Below are positions 44,002-54,535 of a DNA stretch of 64,000 nt, one piece after another (position 1 is the first letter of the stretch; every line of letters starts with the position of its first letter). A model generated the notes under the pieces. That model saw only the letters and a program-made list of their open reading frames with translations, was not told the DNA's origin and ran no database searches. This DNA is from Cristatella mucedo (lineage: Eukaryota > Bryozoa > Phylactolaemata > Cristatellidae). The stretch lies in contig WPIO01000048.1 of NCBI GenBank assembly GCA_009760855.2, positions 551,001 to 615,000 on the forward strand, given 5' to 3'. The position numbers were made by a program, and so were the translations under genes.

Positions 44002-44264
44002 ATGCGCTCTGCTGCTCTCTCGCTGTTGCTCACGCTGATGGCCGACATAGCAATGGCGACGACTGCCACCGCGCAGTTCGGATGCAGCGATCCGGCGGAG
44101 TCGCAGCTGCGGGCGATGCTGAGCGACGCCTCGGGGCGACTGTCTCGGTTCGTAGTCAACGCGAGCCTCGTCAGCGAGGCGACTCTTCCCGGTGAGACGA
44201 CAGCGTGCCCTGACGGGATCGCGAAAAACACGGCGCCGCTGAGCAAGCGCGCCGTGTGCCCTTG
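44002..44264 (+). CDS. IL17: IL-17-like cytokine, exon 1 (signal peptide to CPW)
   Basis: ATG at 44002 opens an 87-codon exon. Residues 1-24 (MRSAALSLLLTLMADIAMAT...) look like a cleavable signal peptide with a probable cut near TATA-QFG. The pro-region holds an N-glycosylation site (NAS) and ends KRAVCP plus two bases of a tryptophan codon; KR could be a processing site. The donor GTGAGT starts at 44265. The CPW motif directly before the intron is the N-terminal signature of the IL-17 cystine-knot domain. IL-17 proteins are secreted dimeric cytokines acting through SEFIR-domain receptors in innate immunity. Confidence 0.85.
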
Positions 44265-44441
44265 GTGAGTGAAGGAAGCGCTCGGCCGGTCACGCCCGCC
44301 GGCCGCCGCCTCCGCGGCAGCGACTGGTGACGTGCTAGAAGGCGTCGCAGCGGAGCGGCCCGCCAGCCGTACGCGACGCGTCGCGTACCGCCGCCGCCGT
44401 CGCGCATCACGACCAAGGCGCCGGCGTTCCTCGCAACGCAG

Positions 44442-44703
44442 GTACGCCTACGACGAGACGGACCCAAACCGATACCCGGCCACGATTTCGAAGGCGAGAC
44501 GGCTCTCGCGGGACGGATGCGGGCGCTGCGCGGCGACGAGCCACAGCTGCTACCGGCTGTCCGTGAAGCGCACCGTGCTCCGCCATTTTGGCAACTGCAG
44601 CGAAGGCGTCAAGCAATACGTGCCCGTGTACGAGTGCGTCTCCGTCGGCTACGTCTGCGCCCGCACTTACGGCGGCGTCGGCGGCGACGGCTGCGGGCCC
44701 TAG
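44442..44703 (+). CDS. IL17: IL-17-like cytokine, exon 2 (cystine-knot domain)
   Basis: The acceptor GCAACGCAG ends at 44441 and a 177-bp intron separates the exons. Joining rebuilds W-Y and continues AYDETDPNRYPATISKARRL, then DGCGRC, SCYRLSVKRTVLRHFGNC, and VPVYECVSVGYVCARTYGG, stop TAG at 44701. W-x(6)-D-x-NRYP-x(5)-A is the IL-17 signature, and VLR...NC and VSVG-x-x-C are its strand motifs. Predicted precursor is 174 residues, in the usual range. Two positions differ from the usual pattern: the cysteine after A in the NRYP helix is R, and the first cysteine of the VSVGCxC pair is Y. The exon is very GC-rich. Confidence 0.88.
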
Positions 44704-45600
44704 CCTACGCAGCTCGACACCATGCTTTTAATTACTTCCGGCCGACGTATGGCCGACCGCGGAAGCGGCGGGCTCTCGAGAAAACGCCCGCCGCTTCGCC
44801 GTGTACCGGCCCGCACTTCGCCGCTCCGAGGCCGCTGCTGCCGCTGCACTTGCGCGCGCAGTTCGGCACGGTCGCACGGTCGCCGCAGAGGCCGCCGCTC
44901 CGCGGCGCACGAGCGGCCTCGGAGCGGACGCCGACCTGTCAGGCCGAGGACGGCTCGCCGCCGGGCCTCTCCCCCACGCTGCGGCTAGGCGACGGCCGAC
45001 GCCGGGCTCCGTCGCAGCTGGTGAGCACGAGCTCCAGCCGCCGCAGGATGTCACGAGGAACTGCGCTGGTTTGTTGCGCATCTCAAGTGGTACCGAGGCC
45101 GTCTACCCACCGATCGCTCGCTTCGAGGTGGCGGAAATGCTCCGCGGCGTAAAGTTACGCCAAGCGCGTTGTTTTTGATTTTTAGTATTTCCTGGTATTT
45201 TGCGGTATTGTGCGGCGACTCCATGCATCCGGGTCGTCTCATAACTTTTACATCTGTTATAATATATTTTTTATGTTGATTATAACTTTTATGCTCTAGC
45301 TCCTCTCGGCTTGAAATCAGCTTCCGACATTCTTTCTGCGAAGCCTATGGCGGTTCGCAGCGAGGCACCGTTCATCCGATGCTGAAATGCGGATTTATCG
45401 CAATAGGCCCGAAATTACGCAATTGAAAGTTTAGCATCGTAGCGACCTGCTGGCCTTGGCTGAATTTTAGCGCGAACAAGAGCTGTTCGGAGGCGGGCTA
45501 GAGCTCCTTTGTCCTGAAGCAGTGAGCCAGAGAGGAAGCGCTTAAGAGCAAGCCAGGAAGCTGAGACCAGCGGCGGCGATTCGGCCTTTAGAATTGGTCC
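44704..45600. other. 3' flank of the IL-17-like gene
   Basis: Very GC-rich to about 45.1 kb, which makes long arginine-rich shadow frames, then AT-rich. No AATAAA occurs close by; the first I see on this strand is near 46291. Confidence 0.45.
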
Positions 45601-45617
45601 GATACCCGCGGAAGCTG

Positions 45618-46513
45618 CTGATAGATGTTGGCTGGCCTGTCAACCTCCGCCTTCCCTCGTTCCAAGGAAGAATCGTCTGGAACCCATTCGCCATTTAAGC
45701 TGGACAGAGGTGCCCTTCCAGTGGCCTGGGGACGGTATTAATTCCTTACCGTAATGGGCCAAGGTGTCGGGCCCAATACCACTAAGCTCTTGTCCCATTG
45801 TCTCAGCTAGGTATTTAACAGTCGAGCGACGCTCGCTCTTGGTCTTACGGTTTATTGTCTTTGGTCCGGCTCCGGCTTCGACGCCGTCGCATTTGTTTCT
45901 CTGAAAGCGAGGGAGGAGGGCGGGCTGTTCGCTGGCGATTGACGGAACAGGACGAGACAGCGCTAGGAGGATTCGGTGGACTCCACCGAATACGGTCGTA
46001 TCGCGCCCGAGCTTGCATTCTGTGTTTTCTTTTGTGTTTTGTGTGTGCGGGCTAGCACGTGGTCTCGGCATAGGGATTTGCCGGTGCGAGCTAGGCGTAG
46101 TTGGCGTGTGTGGAGTATTCCTGCCGCACTGGCGGAAACTGAGTTCTAGTTCTCCGGTTAGGGTTTAGGCTCCGGTTCGCGCTTCAGTGTGGAGAAGTAT
46201 TCCCTCAGCAAGAGTGTTGGTGCTGTTGAGAACGTGCGAGGAGTGTGGAGATAAAGCTGAACTAGACGCGCAGCGACTTTGTGCGCTTGCGAATAAAGTT
46301 CAGTAAAATCCCCAATTTGTGTGTCTCGCTTTCCAATTCACGCCACGGACTCACGACCCCTTTAGTAACGGTAAGCAGGTCGGCGCCAGAAACGCTCCTT
46401 TCGTGGCGGCCAGCTTATTGCGCGTAGGCGCGCACCGAACGGCAGTAGGCGCTAGGTTACGCCGCTAGGTAAGCGGCAGGTCAAGCCTACCCCGCCGAGC
46501 CTTCGGCGTTACA
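45618..46513 (+). other. Possible LTR-like segment
   Basis: Begins TGTTGGCTGG and ends GGCGTTACA. Within it are a TATTTAA element near 45812, a perfect inverted repeat ATTCGGTGGA/TCCACCGAAT near 45970, AATAAA near 46291, and GGCGCCAGAAACG near 46383, which resembles a retroelement primer-binding site. No second copy or retroviral-type genes are in the window, so this is only suggestive. Confidence 0.25.
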
Positions 46514-47408
46514 GCATACTTCACCACAACTCACCTGCCTGAGTCACAAATATAATATGCATTCACAGGTTCGCGCCCGCACACACGCACACACACGCTG
46601 ATGCTGAGAACAATCTGCACTTCTGCTAAGCTCTGATTAGAAGGGATCTGTGTGTGTGAGTGTGTGTGTGTCTCTCTCTCTATATATGTATATATATATA
46701 TATATATATACTAAGTATGCTTTTTTTTAGAGGAGTTACGATGTTTTTCTCGATAACCTGCAGAGGTAATTCCGTTTGACAGGTCTGGACTGGCTGCCAG
46801 GCAGCGCGCCTTCGCTGAAAAGCTTGGCCGTCTAACAGCGAGGATAGCCGCTTTCTGTTTGACAGATCAGCAGACGCATGCAGTGGGGCGCGTCTTTTTC
46901 GCGCTGCTTCATGACCTCCTGAAATGACGTGTTGCCTTTCCGTTTGGCAGAGCAAAGCGAGCGCTACCTGGCGGCGCACCCTCGGTACTCAGCTTGAGCT
47001 CAGTCTTTCCGGGGGTTGGGGGGTAAGCGAGATGACCATTTGCCCCTTCAATGAGGCTGAACAAACCTTGGCTGACACGGCACCTTCTTTGGGGTGTGGG
47101 ATTGAGGCTCTTGGTGTGAGGGCATTTCTTGCTGGAATCTGAAAAAGTACGCGACGCATCTTCGGTGCTGAGCCACCGACTCTTTTCGCACAGGTGCCCG
47201 GCTGCGGCTGTCCCGCGGTACATGCCCTACCGGCCGATTCTAACTTCTGTGAGTGCGCCTATGATACAGGCTGTTGAAAGAGTTAAACAATACTTGACTA
47301 CGGATACGATAACAATTAAATGAATATCAACTATTAATCACTTAAATTACCGACTATAGCTTTAATAATATATAATATGTACAAGTATATGTAACTACAC
47401 AATCGTAG
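46514..47408. other. Unannotated stretch before tRNA-Leu
   Basis: Holds a GT/TC/TA microsatellite at about 46650-46712 and unique sequence with short overlapping frames. No gene is recognised. Confidence 0.45.
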
Positions 47409-47492
47409 GTCAGAATGGCCGAGCGGTCCAAGGCGCTGCGTTCAGGTCGCAGTCTGGTTCTCCAGGCGTGGGTTCAAATCCCACTTCTGACA
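47409..47492 (+). tRNA. tRNA-Leu(CAG)
   Basis: An 84-nt sequence folds as a class II tRNA. The acceptor arms GTCAGAA and TTCTGAC pair perfectly, with discriminator A at 47492. The D arm holds TGGCCGAGCGGTCCAAGG (A box). The anticodon arm is CTGCG-TTCAGGT-CGCAG, giving anticodon CAG. A variable arm characteristic of leucine tRNAs follows, then the T arm with GGTTCAAATCC (B box). No intron is present. It is the only intact tRNA gene I see, unlike the degraded tRNA-like heads of the SINEs. Confidence 0.96.
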
Positions 47493-47497
47493 ATTAG

Positions 47498-47502
47498 TTT
47501 TT
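47498..47502 (+). terminator. RNA polymerase III T-run terminator
   Basis: TTTTT begins 6 bases after the tRNA-Leu discriminator base, the usual position for Pol III termination. Confidence 0.8.
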
Positions 47503-49039
47503 GCACTTTTGGCAAAGTGTTCGAGAGCTTAAGAGGAGGCAGTTAGATTAACTTCACATTCTTTAGGATGCTGGCAAAAGAATTTCAAATATTAGCCATT
47601 TTTGGATTAATCTTCCGGAAGTGTGATACATTTTACAAAAAAGTATGTACTAGATGAACTATAATTACTGGTATGGTGCAGATTACAAGTTTAAGCAATT
47701 CAGGGAATCTTATTTGAATATAATGAAAATGTTTTATGTAACACATGCTTACGAGCAGCTCGCAGCCTGTGGTTTTTCGTCGCGGATTCTTGCTAGTTCC
47801 GTCGTGGAAGGCATCGCTGCGCCATCTTGCCGCTTGACGGAAGTTCGCTGTCTGGACTCGTGACGCAAGTGTGCCGTCTTGCTGCATGATTGACTTTCCC
47901 TCTTTAATTAGTAGAGATACCGTTAATAAAACGTCAATTACGACTTTATTAACTAAAAATGCAAACGGGTCGTGTTATATAATCTAATATTGGCACCGTT
48001 TGGACTACGCATTCTTAAACGATACATCAAATGCTCAGAAATTCAACTGCCTGTGATAGTAACAATGTAATGAACGCAGATGGTTGCTCCGGAACTAATC
48101 TTGGCACCGCGAAGCGCGGCTTATTAGTTATCGCGGCAGCTCCAGTATATGCCGATGACAGTAGAGCACTTCAGCAGTTAATAAAGCTGACACTTGATGA
48201 ATAAGTCTATTATGCTTAATTCTGGTTGTGTAATCCATAGCATGAGCCGCATCCACACAGTTAGCAGACAGCCTAAAAGAGTATTGAGGTTAGCAATGTC
48301 GCAGTGAGAGTCGTACTGCACTGAGGATAGCGACGCGTGGGGCCCTTCATCTGCACCGGTTCAGGAACCGCTTATCGTGGCAGTCATAGTTGAGGTCAAG
48401 CTGTTCTGGCCATTTCGGAGCCAGGATTTTCAGGTAGGCATTCTCTTACAAGCCGATTGCTTCCTTTTTAGCTTATATGCAGAGCTTAGAAAAATAATTC
48501 TGCTAGATCTCTACGCAACCGCTATATAGCTACTATTTTTTATTATTGCTGGTCTTTCTGTAACTTGAATGCATTAGGACTCCGTTGTGCATCATTCCTT
48601 CCAAGAATACAATGCACCTGCGTATAATCGTGATATAACACACTTGCGATTCTTTCCGTATCATTCTGTACGCGCACATTTAATCGGTTCCCTGCAGGTC
48701 AGAGTCGGCCAGGTGTGCACGCGAGAGCTGTTAATACCTTCGCGAATTTGGCAGCAGCCATAGCAAGGATCAGAAAAGCGGGGTGAAATGCTTGAAAAGC
48801 TCCGTAGAAATGTGCACTCTGTCACTCGGCCCTTACCCTGCCGGCTGACGTGCTTCGCACGAACTGCTCCGCTATGTTAGCTCTCGATGCTTAAGCGGTC
48901 GAGGTTTTTAGTGAACAGATGAAGCCGAGCTTTGTTGAAAATTGACGTCATTGCCGGTTATGCCGTGCTGTAGCACATCGAAAATATTGATGCCAGTCAC
49001 ACCCTCTTCTAAAGTTTATCCTGGAGCTCAAACGACTAT
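47503..49039. other. Unannotated stretch 47.5-49.0 kb
   Basis: Unique AT-rich DNA. I see no gene and no repeat family. Confidence 0.45.
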
Positions 49040-49262
49040 TGCGAAACGATCTAGGTTTACCTATGCGAAATGACCTAGTTTGACCTATGCGAAATGACCT
49101 AGGTTGACCTAGTTTGACCTCTGCGAAGTAACCTAGGTTGACTTAGTTTGACCTCTGCGAAATGACTTAGATTGATCTAATCTGACAAATGCGAAATGAC
49201 CAAGGTTGAATTTTCCAAAATGACCTAGGTTAACATAAGTTGACCTATGCGAAATGACCTGG
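49040..49262 (+). repeat. Minisatellite of TGACCT half-sites
   Basis: Irregular repeats of GCGAAATGACCTAGGTTGAC-like units. TGACCT occurs repeatedly, several times as direct repeats with a 4-bp spacer (49071-49086 and 49095-49120). Confidence 0.88.
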
Positions 49263-49971
49263 AATGAGAGGATAGATCTCTTGCGCTTGACTACAGTCTT
49301 TTCGCACAAAACAGTAGAATGTCAGCCGACTTAGAGCTCAGGATGGACCAACAAAGATTAAAGTCAAATGATTAGGTTCGCATCTAAAGTAAGGACCTTC
49401 ACTATAGGCTATTCAGAGATAACTGAGATTGTGCCTCGGCACTGTTGGATGAGCGCTAAAGCAACCTTTTGGTAAACTATCCTGATGGATCCCTCTATAT
49501 ATGGATTCCTCTCCCTCTTTAGATTAGCTGATGCATTAGTAAAGTTGAGAATCATTCCAGACCCAAGCCTTCTTGTGGCGGCATACAGTAGCTTCAAACC
49601 AATAAGTTCAGACCAGACTCGGTGTTATTAGGTAACGCTAACGAGCCTTTAGGAAGGATAATTGTCGGTAATATATCATCGGTTAGTCAGGGAATAGTTT
49701 AAATAGTTATATGGCCAAAAAGATGTTTTATTATTGCTGTCATCACACTTTAAGAAATTGGTAAAGTGTAAAGTAATGCAGTTGCGGCTGTCACTACAAG
49801 TGTCCGATCACTTGTCCGTGTCTTTTTCCTTGTACAAATAATGAATATGTTAGCTAGATATGCTCCTCCATTATATCAGTGCTCTGAGCTAACATTGGAA
49901 GTTACTATTTTATTAACGGATTTAGGATCTGAAGATCTTGTTGTAGGGAAAATTCCTCTAAACTGGCCGCT
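49263..49971. other. Unannotated stretch 49.3-50.0 kb
   Basis: Unique AT-rich DNA with no gene seen. Confidence 0.4.
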
Positions 49972-50056
49972 ATGCTGAGATGGGCAATGTACATATCAGC
50001 TGGCATGTCACTGATAAGCACACTCACTTTAGTTGCAGCATTAGTGATTCATAGTA
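49972..50056 (+). CDS. Possible signal-anchor first exon
   Basis: ATG at 49972 is followed by MLRWAMYISAGMSLISTLTL then VAALVIHS, a hydrophobic segment like a signal peptide or anchor, and a donor-like GTAAGAGG about 85 bases in. No downstream exon or family is recognised, so this may be chance. Confidence 0.15.
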
Positions 50057-50229
50057 AGAGGTGGTTTTCTAGCGACCGTGGCCTGACCGCTCCTGACCTG
50101 GCCGCCTGTCGTAGCGCTCCGCCTCAGCGTTACGGATTGAGAGAAGGAAGAATTGTAAAACAGAGTAAAAACCGTTAAAGACAGATTAGACAGAATAACT
50201 TACCCTTTCGAAATTGCGCTGAGCCCGCT

Positions 50230-50540
50230 GCCGAGTCTGCTGCTGTTAAAAAGTTGTCGGCATTGCTTCGTGTGTATAACGACCTACTTAGGAATGCCGA
50301 CTTAGGTCGAGTCTCTCTGCTAGTTTTCCTTGATCTTTCGGCAGATTTTGATACTGTCGACCACCAAGTCCTCCTTGAGCACCCCTCATCTCGTCTGGGC
50401 ACCACTGGCACTACACTGCAATGGTCCAGGTCCTATCTCTGTGGGAGATTCCCGAGTATTGATGTGAATGGACAAAGATCATCCGAGGAACCACTGAAAT
50501 ATGGGGTACCTCAGGGCTCCGTGCTTGGTCCAGTTCTAAA
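50230..50540 (+). mobile_element. LINE-B reverse transcriptase fragment
   Basis: Open frame with SALLRVYNDLLRNADLGRVS, LLVFLDLSADFDTVDHQVLL and [16 protein letters not shown], covering RT blocks up to just before the catalytic YADD, where it joins LINE-D sequence. Confidence 0.83.
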
Positions 50541-51800
50541 GCATACCAAAGATCAGGACTGACTGTCCATCGACAGGCATACAAGGACTACTTTAGGTCT
50601 TTAGTCGATCCTAGCAAAGGCCAAGTCTAACTTCTATAAAAACATTGTTGAATCACAGATGCACAATCCAAAAATGCTGATGTGAACGATCAACCATCTC
50701 CTCGATCTCAGCTCTCAGGTTAGTTCCTTACCGGATGATCCCTGTGAGGATCTAACTGATCGCTTCTCTAGATTCTTTGTCCAGAAGCACGACAAGATCA
50801 GGAAGCCCATCTCTGCGAGGGCAGCATCTCCCCTAGAATGCTGTATCTCAATTCCTGGCAGCATCTCAATGTCTACATTCAAGCAGAACTATTGCTCATA
50901 GGACACCCTAAACGTGTGGCTGGATTACAAAACTTTGCTCTTCGAATAGGTGATGCTGTTGTGCGACCATCACCACGTGCTCAAAATTTAGGTGTCGCTT
51001 TCGACAGCTGCCTCAATTTTAAAAGCTTCATTCAGGAGACTGCTTCTGCTGCTAGCAATCACGTCCGATCCCTATCCAAGATTAGGAGCTGTCTTCCATA
51101 GTGGCTTGCAAAAAATGTAACTAGCTCCTTAGTTCTGTCTCGGCTTGATTATTTAAATTCCGTTTTGGTTGGGCTACAAAAAAAGCAACTAGGCCACTGC
51201 AGTTGAATATACTATGAATATGGCTGCAAGGCTAGTCTTTAAGTCCCAGAAGTTTGAGCACGCGTCTCCTTTGCTAAAAGAGCTAGGATAGATGCCGGTT
51301 GAGCAACGGATACAGAGCAAAGCTCTTACGCTGACCCACAAGGCCCGCCACGGATTGGCTCCTCCATAAATAGCTGAACTGCTGCACCAGTTTCAGCCTC
51401 TTCGCGTCCTTAGGTCCTGTGTGAACAATAAATTAGCTGTTCCATTCCTCCGCTTAAAGACCGTTGACGACAGAAGCTTTAGCTCTGCAGGTTCTAGGCT
51501 GTGGAACTCGCTTCCACAGGTCTTAGGCAATGACAAATACTCTAATGCTGCCGACTATGACTCATCCTTTTCAGCGGTCCTGAGCTGCTAGTTCTATGCT
51601 ACTCACTACCTCAACTGCTCTCCTGACTCTGCTATGCTTCCCACTTTCTCTTTGTTGCGTGAGACGAAGTCTGTTGGCTATCGACTGCGTACCGAAAGCC
51701 GCTTAGGCTGTGAGTGCGCTATACACAACTCTCCTGCGTAACATCCACATGGTCTTTATCACTTTGTGGAGTTGCAGACGGAGATAAATTACATTGCAGG
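50541..51800 (+). mobile_element. LINE-D copy lacking the RT core
   Basis: Starts in the linker between endonuclease and RT (KDYFRSLVDPSKGQV, PDDPCEDLTDRFSRFF), then jumps near 50835 to the post-catalytic region (AELLLIGHPKRVAGLQNFAL), QNLGVAFDSCLNFKSFI, the C-terminus and 3' UTR. The catalytic core is absent. Confidence 0.8.
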
Positions 51801-53306
51801 TCACTAGTGATCTTATCCTAAAGTTCGTATCCCAATCAAAGAAGACAGCGTGTCCTTTGGACCCTATTCCCACTGTCCAGCTGCTACGTCCCATTGATCT
51901 GCTGCTGCCATGCATAACTAACATGACTAATATGTCATTAGCCTCAGGTCATATCCCAGCACATTAAAAAAAACTGTAGACAGGCCACTGCTCAAGAAAG
52001 CGACACTAGACCAAGAGAAATTGAGCAACTACCGCCCAGTCTTCCTTCCACAATTCCTATCAAAGACGCTGGAACGAGTCGTGGCAGACCAGCTGAACTC
52101 ATATATGGAAACTTCAAACCTTGCTAGTAAGTTCCAGTCTGGTTTCTAGAGCTAATCACCACACAGAGTTAGCATTCTTTGGGTGTACAATGACCTACTT
52201 AGGAATGCAGACATGGGTAGAGTTTCTCTACTTGTTTTGCTCGATCTTTGGCAGCTTTTAATACTATCGATCTCCAAGTCCTTCTTGAACGCCTCTCATC
52301 TCACCTGGGCACCACTGGCACTGCTCTGCAGTGGTTCAGGTCCTATCTCAGTGGGAGACCAGAGTATTGACGTGAATGGACAAAGATCATCCGAGGTACC
52401 TCTGAAATATGGGATACCTCAGGGCTCTCAAGTTATGGGCAAACAAAGTGTGATTCAGAAATTGGAAAACCTAACGCTCAAAATCGGCTCTGCCAGCATA
52501 TCTCCTGCTGAATCTGCACGAAATCTAGGTGTCATGTTCCAAAGTGACCTTTCGTTAGACGACTACATCAGCTCCACAGTCAAGTCTGCCTACTTTCAGC
52601 TACATAAACTTGCTTAAACTTTGGCTTGCTTAGACAGGGATACCTCATCTAAATTGGTCGATGTATTTGTGACATCCAGTCTTGACTTCTGTAACTCACT
52701 GCTTGCTGGTCTACCGGCATGTGCAATCAAGAGCCTTACAGCTGATGCACAACTCTGCAGCTAAACTTGTCTGTCGCGAGCGTCGCTGTTGCCAAATCAC
52801 AGTTCTTCTCGCCGACCTGCACTGGCTCCCAGTCAAGCAACGCATCAAATTCAAGGTTTTGTCACTCACTTTTAGGTCCCTTTATTATTTGGCTCCGGCC
52901 TACCTACCAGATCTTCTTCCCCACCAGGCATTCAGAGTCTAATTGTTTACCTAGCGCTCGTACAAACCTCAAATCCTTTAGAGACCACGCCTCTAGTTCG
53001 TATGCTGCCAAAGTCTGGAAATCACTCCCGACTTGCGACGCGACATTTCCTGACTTGACCACATTTAAAAGGAAACAAAAGACGCATCTATTTAGGACAG
53101 CATTTAGTGGGTCTATATGATTCGACCTTTATGTGCTCATGCATGGTGATCCTGTGAATGTCGCATCTAACAATGTTATGGTTGTTTATTGAGCGTGCTA
53201 CCGCTAACCATTCGGTCATGCTTCCTTTACAGCACACGTGAAGTGCCTAGAAACAGATTGATCTAGCTGAGGTTGCTATAACAAATGTATTATTATTGTT
53301 ATTATG
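51801..53306 (+). mobile_element. LINE-B copy with internal RT deletion and tail
   Basis: Longest LINE-B copy: linker, LSNYRPVFLPQFLSKTLERV, YNDLLRNADMGRVSLLV, PLKYGIPQGS, then a direct jump near 52430 to QVMGKQSVIQKLENL (no YADD), QSDLSLDDYISSTVKSAY, LHWLPVKQRIKFKVLSLTFR, C-terminus, 3' UTR, hairpin and ATT tail. Confidence 0.85.
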
Positions 53307-53623
53307 AAGTTCACGAAGTAGCATTCGAGCGAAGGACAAAGATAAATCACTCAATTAAAGCTAATTTACAAGTTTAGTGAATCTCGAGAGCCCGAATGTT
53401 CCAAATGTCGAAGATATTCCCGGAGATTGGATATGCATTTATTTACCGCCTGCGGCTGCGTCATAAGCGAGTGAGACCCTGAGAGGGTCTCAGCTAGTCC
53501 GGCTACGGTTTCCCAAACGATCCATCATTGTGCATGATATCGTTATCATTTCGAGCTCCTTATAGCTGCACCACACGCGTTCTCTCTGTAGAACGATTTA
53601 TAACAAAAAATTCTGCCACGCGT

Positions 53624-53629
53624 TTTATT
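53624..53629 (-). terminator. Possible polyadenylation signal AATAAA (minus)
   Basis: Perfect hexamer on the minus strand about 110 bases beyond the stop of the candidate terminal exon 53740-53987. Confidence 0.3.
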
Positions 53630-53739
53630 TTTCGAACTTCTGCTAATTTCTCTAACTTCGGAGGATTAACGCCCACGCTAACCCTGGGGACCACTTACAA
53701 CTTTCGCCTCTGAATGCCCGCTCATTGCGGTATAAACCA

Positions 53740-53987
53740 CTAGCTGTTGGCAGCTTGACGTTTGAGGGTGGATGCTCTTAAAATTTCCGATGCTAGTGAG
53801 ACCTTGCTAAAGTCAATGAACTGTTCAGCTATCGTCGATACTACCTCGAAAGCTTCTTCATTCGAACTCCGAGATCTAAAACCGGCGGCGGCGGCGGTGG
53901 CGGCGGTGGCGGAGAAGCCTTGGTTATCTCTGTCAATTTCAAGCCGTTCTTGGCACCTGCCAAGTAATCTTTTGAATCTCTCGTTTG
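53740..53987 (-). CDS. Unassigned terminal-exon-like stretch
   Basis: On the minus strand an acceptor CTCACAG precedes 53987. The frame reads NERFKRLLGRCQERLEIDRD, NQGF, an alanine-rich (GCC)n stretch, RSSNEEAFEVVSTIAEQF and SKVSLASEILRASTLKRQ to a stop at 53740. Charged helical composition and the downstream AATAAA favour coding. The plus strand has a competing 145-codon frame and no family is recognised. Confidence 0.28.
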
Positions 53988-54535
53988 CTGTGAGCTCTTC
54001 TGCTTCCGTGCCCACGTTCAAGCCACAACATACATACTCACAAGGCAGCAACCTTCATCACATGTTCTTCCGCGATCGTATTCAACCAGCCTCCTATCGG
54101 CGCCCATTTTGGCATGTCCGATCTCATGCTCCACGTCGTTCTCCGTGGATCATGGATCGTGGTTTCTTTTCCTTTAGATGCCAACAAATTGTCGCGTAAC
54201 GTCACGTGACGTCAACGCTCTTGGCTTCAGTAATGCTGCCTGCAGCACTACTGCTATCTTGTGCGCTTCCACTCGACCCTCCCATCGAGATTCCTTCCTC
54301 GATGCAATATTCAACCTCAACGTTGGCCAGCACGGGCAAGTTACACTAAGCGTAGCCTTGAAAAGGCTGTCCATAATCTGGGATCCTGTGTCCGCCGTCG
54401 GGTTTTGAGGTCAATGTAGGTCGTATCAATCCATTTTAGCCAGGCGTAAGCCCAAATTTTATAGAGAAGTATTGGGATTTAAACACACAAAAAATATTTT
54501 TTTCTGTTTAGTGCCTTGAGAGAACTTAATAATAA

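Noticed and set aside
43526-44038. 170-codon frame overlapping the IL-17-like start
   Set aside because: Low-complexity pyrimidine-rich DNA, a different frame from the signal peptide, and no motif.
44517-45152. 211-codon arginine-rich frame and neighbouring long frames
   Set aside because: They are out of frame with the IL-17-like exon in very GC-rich DNA and lack any motif.
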